From: Acidobacteriota bacterium | GTDB lineage: Bacteria > Acidobacteriota > Terriglobia > Acidiferrales > UBA7541 | Length of the DNA: 49,695 bases | NCBI GenBank assembly: GCA_003224055.1 | Contig: QHYE01000093.1 | Coordinates: 1 to 49,695 of the forward strand | Reading direction: 5' to 3' | Shown here: positions 47,273-49,695 of the stretch, one piece after another | Layout of the letters: every line of letters starts with the position of its first letter | Numbering within the stretch: position 1 is the first letter of the stretch | Notes under the pieces: generated by a model | What the model saw: only the letters and a program-made list of their open reading frames with translations | The model's database searches: none | What the model was told of the DNA's origin: nothing | Position numbers and translations under genes: made by a program

Positions 47273-47565
47273 TGCCGAATCAAACAGAGCGATTTGATTT
47301 TGGTTTGGAGGTTTCGAGCTGTTCCAGAAACTCTATGTTGTTGAATCGTCTAGCTCTTTCTTGCGTCTTGCACCACGGTTTTCCACGGTATTCGGGGCTT
47401 GCTGTTCCCTTACTGTTCCCCAATCTCCCGAAGACGTAATGGAGGCTTTGTTTTCGGCTTCACAGATACAGTGATTACGGAGAACGGAACTAAGAGAACT
47501 GCAGAAAGACCGGAAGCTAAGTCTACCGTTCGGCAATAGTGCGGCTGTATTTGGCAGGCAACGCG
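47273..47565. other. Convergent intergenic region without a recognised gene
   Basis: A 293-bp gap between convergent genes. I see no coding frame worth calling, no tRNA and no strong terminator. The only structure is a short direct repeat, CTGTTCCC twice 12 bp apart (about 47403-47422), and an AT-richer composition than the flanks. Confidence 0.5.
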
Positions 47566-48828
47566 CTACCTCGCGTTATGAAGCTCGCGTTTTTTGGCCT
47601 TCATCGCGTACATAGCCACGTCTGCCTTCCGTAGGAGGACTTCGATACTTTCACCGTCATGGGGATAAACTGCAACGCCTACGCTGACGGAAAGCAGCGG
47701 TCCCATCCCATCATTGGCAATGCTGTCGCAGATGCGTTGCGCCACTTGGCTGGCCGCCTCTGCGCCTGTTTCCGGTAACACAACTGCAAACTCGTCCCCG
47801 CCGTAGCGCCCCGCCGTATCGATGTCCCGGCAGAAGCTCAAAACATCGGCCACCCGGCAGATAGCATGGCTCCCCGTCAGATGCCCGTAGCGGTCGTTGA
47901 TTTGCTTCAATCCATCCAAGTCAAACAGCAACAGGGCAAACTCTCGCCCCGTGCGCTCGGAACGCTTGATTTCCATATCCAGCACTCCCGCAAGATGGCG
48001 GTAGTTGACCAGTCCTGTCAGTGGGTCGCGAGCTGCCTGTTGACGCAGATGGTCCTCCAACTGGCGCTGGTTGGTAACATCTTCAGTGATTACCTCATAG
48101 GCGTCCAGCTCGCCCTGCTCACCCATGACTTCGTATCCATTGAGCCGGACCTTCAGGATTGTGCCGTCCTTGCGCTTCCATTCTATTTCGAGGGGGTCGA
48201 CTGATCCTTGCTGGTCTGGTTGCCCCAACAATTGGGTTCGTTTGCCAGGATCTTGAATCAAGCCACTCGCAAGGTTTACACCCAACAATTCCTCTTTTGA
48301 GGCATACCCGAGCATTTTCACCATGGCCTCGTTCACTTCGAGAAATTTGCCGTCGAGGTCGCAGCGGCAAATTCCGTAGCTTAGATTTCCTGCCAGGACG
48401 CGGTAGCTTGCTTCTGAATGCCTCAAGCGGTTTTGGGCTCGGCCGCGTTCCTCGCGCAATGCTTTTTCTTGCAGCGCCTGATGAACGGCTACGGGAAGAT
48501 GACCAATGCGCCCCATTTCAATACAATCGTAGGCGCCTCTTGTAATAAACTCCGCCACCGTCTCACGTTGCAGGGTGCCACCGACGAAGATAAGCGGGAT
48601 CTGCCTCTTCGATAGATGCAGGAGTTCCAGTGCCTGCGTTTCCCGCCAATCGGGGCTGGGATACTCGGCGACAACAAGGTCATAGGCGTGCGAGCCCAGC
48701 CGCTCGCTGAACTCTTCGGGAGTTTCGACGATCTCCGCGCTGACCGTGAAATGCATCTTGTTGAGCTCTTGGAGGCAGCGCTCTACTTCCGCCGCGTGAC
48801 TATGAACAAAGAGGATGTGCAAAGGCAT
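47566..48828 (-). CDS. Diguanylate cyclase with REC-like and PAS domains
   Basis: A 420-residue protein that should make cyclic di-GMP from two GTP. The N-terminal 120 residues have a receiver-like fold, but the phospho-acceptor Asp position reads Glu55 (LVVAEYPSPDW), so classic phosphorylation is unlikely. A PAS domain with PAC lies at about 137-256 (ASYRVLAGNLSYGICRCDLDGKF, EVITEDVTNQRQLEDHL). The GGDEF domain is at about 265-420 with RYGGDEFAVVLPET (GGDEF 343-347) and an intact inhibitory site RDID at 334-337. The ATG at 48828 has GGAAGG upstream and starts at the receiver fold; a longer start at 48891 has none. Confidence 0.93.
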   Translation of the reverse strand: MPLHILFVHSHAAEVERCLQELNKMHFTVSAEIVETPEEFSERLGSHAYDLVVAEYPSPDWRETQALELLHLSKRQIPLIFVGGTLQRETVAEFITRGAYDCIEMGRIGHLPVAVHQALQEKALREERGRAQNRLRHSEASYRVLAGNLSYGICRCDLDGKFLEVNEAMVKMLGYASKEELLGVNLASGLIQDPGKRTQLLGQPDQQGSVDPLEIEWKRKDGTILKVRLNGYEVMGEQGELDAYEVITEDVTNQRQLEDHLRQQAARDPLTGLVNYRHLAGVLDMEIKRSERTGREFALLLFDLDGLKQINDRYGHLTGSHAICRVADVLSFCRDIDTAGRYGGDEFAVVLPETGAEAASQVAQRICDSIANDGMGPLLSVSVGVAVYPHDGESIEVLLRKADVAMYAMKAKKRELHNAR

Positions 48829-49009
48829 ATGTCTGCCTTCCGATCCGCTAAGGACGTCTCGCTTGAGGCGGGCTTGTGGGGTCGAACTCATCAGAGGCTA
48901 GGAAAAATTCCCGGAGCCAGTCCTTCCCTTTGCCATACTGGCCCCCGAGTGTGTTTGGATTCTAAGCATATAAACAGTTGCAATGTGTCCCACTGGCTGT
49001 AGGAGACGC

Positions 49010-49240
49010 TTAACCGTCAATTCTCGAACGAGGTGCGAACCGGCGTATTTCCTGAGCGGCCTCGACGCTGTTCATCACGGGCGTACTTACGTTGAGAATT
49101 ACCAGATCGAGCTTTAGCTCCCTAACCTTCTCAAATGCTTGCTTGCCATTTTCGGCTTCCCGCAAATTCCCAGAGAGTCGCGGGTAAGAAGAGACCGGAT
49201 ACCACGCCGCATAGCTTCATGGTCGTTGACAATTAGAATT
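49010..49240 (-). pseudogene. Remnant of a response-regulator receiver domain
   Basis: Reading the minus strand just after the PilZ stop gives ILIVNDHEAMRRGIRSLLTRD, the start of a LuxR-type receiver domain. After a frame change near 49165-49175 comes EAENGKQAFEKVRELKLDLV, then ILNVSTPVMNSVEAAQEIRR and a stop at 49010-49012. The phospho-Asp site reads ILNVSTP (Asp to Asn), one acidic-pocket Asp reads Asn, there is no start codon (TGA directly precedes), and the DNA-binding domain is gone. It is a decayed gene fragment lying between the PilZ and diguanylate cyclase genes. Confidence 0.75.
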
Positions 49241-49634
49241 CATGTGTGACGCCATTCGCGCTTGCCGCGGCCAGCCATTCTTCGAGAACCGCTTGATCCT
49301 TGGCCTTAACCTGGACAAACTCGATTCCCATCCCCTCGTCGGACAGGTTATGGGCCACATTACCTACAGCAGAGAAGTTCGCTTTAGAATTTGAGATTTT
49401 CAGGTTAACTCTTGTCCCTTTGAGGGAAGGAGCCTTAACTGTGACGAAGCAACCGCAGAGACTCAGGTCGCGAGTAAGGGAAATGAGTTGCTTCCGTGAT
49501 TCTACATTGATCACTTCGACGGCGCTTACGAAGTGATGGCGGGTTGCGCGACGATGTTCGATCTGCGTGAGGCTTCCGATACTCAACGGGTTTTTCTGTG
49601 TTGGGTTAGTTCTGTGCACGCTGTAGTAGGCCAT
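49233..49634 (-). CDS. PilZ-domain protein
   Basis: A 133-residue single PilZ domain, a cyclic-di-GMP receptor fold. Motifs are RRATRHHF (RxxxR) and, about 25 residues later, DLSLCGCFV (DxSxxG), then GMGIEF at the end of the barrel. Both ligand-binding motifs are intact. The ATG at 49634 lies 8 bp after AGAGGTG; a GTG two codons earlier is also possible. It is the first of a same-strand trio with a decayed receiver domain and a diguanylate cyclase, so it may read out cyclic di-GMP made by its neighbour. Confidence 0.88.
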   Translation of the reverse strand: MAYYSVHRTNPTQKNPLSIGSLTQIEHRRATRHHFVSAVEVINVESRKQLISLTRDLSLCGCFVTVKAPSLKGTRVNLKISNSKANFSAVGNVAHNLSDEGMGIEFVQVKAKDQAVLEEWLAAASANGVTHEF

Positions 49635-49695
49635 GTTCACTTCACCTCTGGAGTTGAGCGCCTTTTTGCGTCGGTTTCAAGAGCCGGGGCATTAA

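Noticed and set aside
47273-47565. Mobile-element scar between convergent genes
   Set aside because: Only a short CTGTTCCC direct repeat is present; there is no transposase, integrase, terminal inverted repeat or target duplication.

Overview
The window looks like a chromosomal segment of an Acidobacteriota bacterium. This is an inference from gene content and style: GC-rich coding DNA, two large membrane-anchored Ser/Thr kinases carrying a TolB-like propeller or TPRs, small palindromic elements scattered between genes, and many secreted proteins of unknown role. No phage, insertion sequence, CRISPR array, rRNA or tRNA was recognised. Several sigma70-type promoters are unusually readable (TTGACN, 17 bp, TAnnnT).

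Layout. 1-8.3 kb: a Crp/Fnr-like regulator on the minus strand diverges from a histidine-utilisation operon. This holds hutU (broken by an internal out-of-frame deletion), an NmrA-like oxidoreductase, hutI, an unknown two-helix membrane protein and a bifunctional formiminotransferase-cyclodeaminase (ftcD), then a secreted protein. hutH and hutG are not in the window; ftcD would replace hutG by moving the formimino group to tetrahydrofolate. 8.3-11.8 kb (minus): a degenerate RsbW-like protein, a 59-residue zinc-ribbon protein and a kinase/TolB-propeller sensor. 11.9-18.9 kb: the glycine-cleavage operon gcvT-(DUF2059 protein)-gcvH-gcvPA-gcvPB, then a SulP anion transporter. Both the hut and gcv pathways feed tetrahydrofolate-bound one-carbon units.

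19-28.9 kb: a secreted alkaline-phosphatase-superfamily enzyme, an M48 metalloprotease, and two tandem paralogous AAA+ unfoldases of the ClpA/ClpB D2 type. The downstream paralog has a good sigma54 promoter preceded by a 23-bp palindrome. Then follow an alkyltransferase-like protein (Trp in place of the acceptor Cys), an ABC-2 exporter and ilvE. 29-37.5 kb: a kinase-TPR protein, an aquaporin with a TIP-like selectivity filter, pilT, recX, a cluster of repeated palindromes and alaS. 37.5-47.3 kb: an apparent structured RNA, a lytic transglycosylase, an N-acetylmuramoyl-L-alanine amidase, a secreted/membrane protein, an RND efflux adaptor and pump, and a Tat-exported TIM-barrel protein. 47.6-49.7 kb (minus): a cyclic-di-GMP cluster with a PilZ protein, the remains of a response-regulator receiver domain, and a REC-like/PAS/GGDEF diguanylate cyclase.

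The points most worth following up are the sigma54-controlled tandem unfoldases with a candidate ClpP-docking loop, the structured RNA after alaS, the palindrome cluster before alaS, the TIP-like aquaporin filter, the broken hutU and the unannotated receiver-domain pseudogene. All family calls were made by reading motifs; no database search was run.
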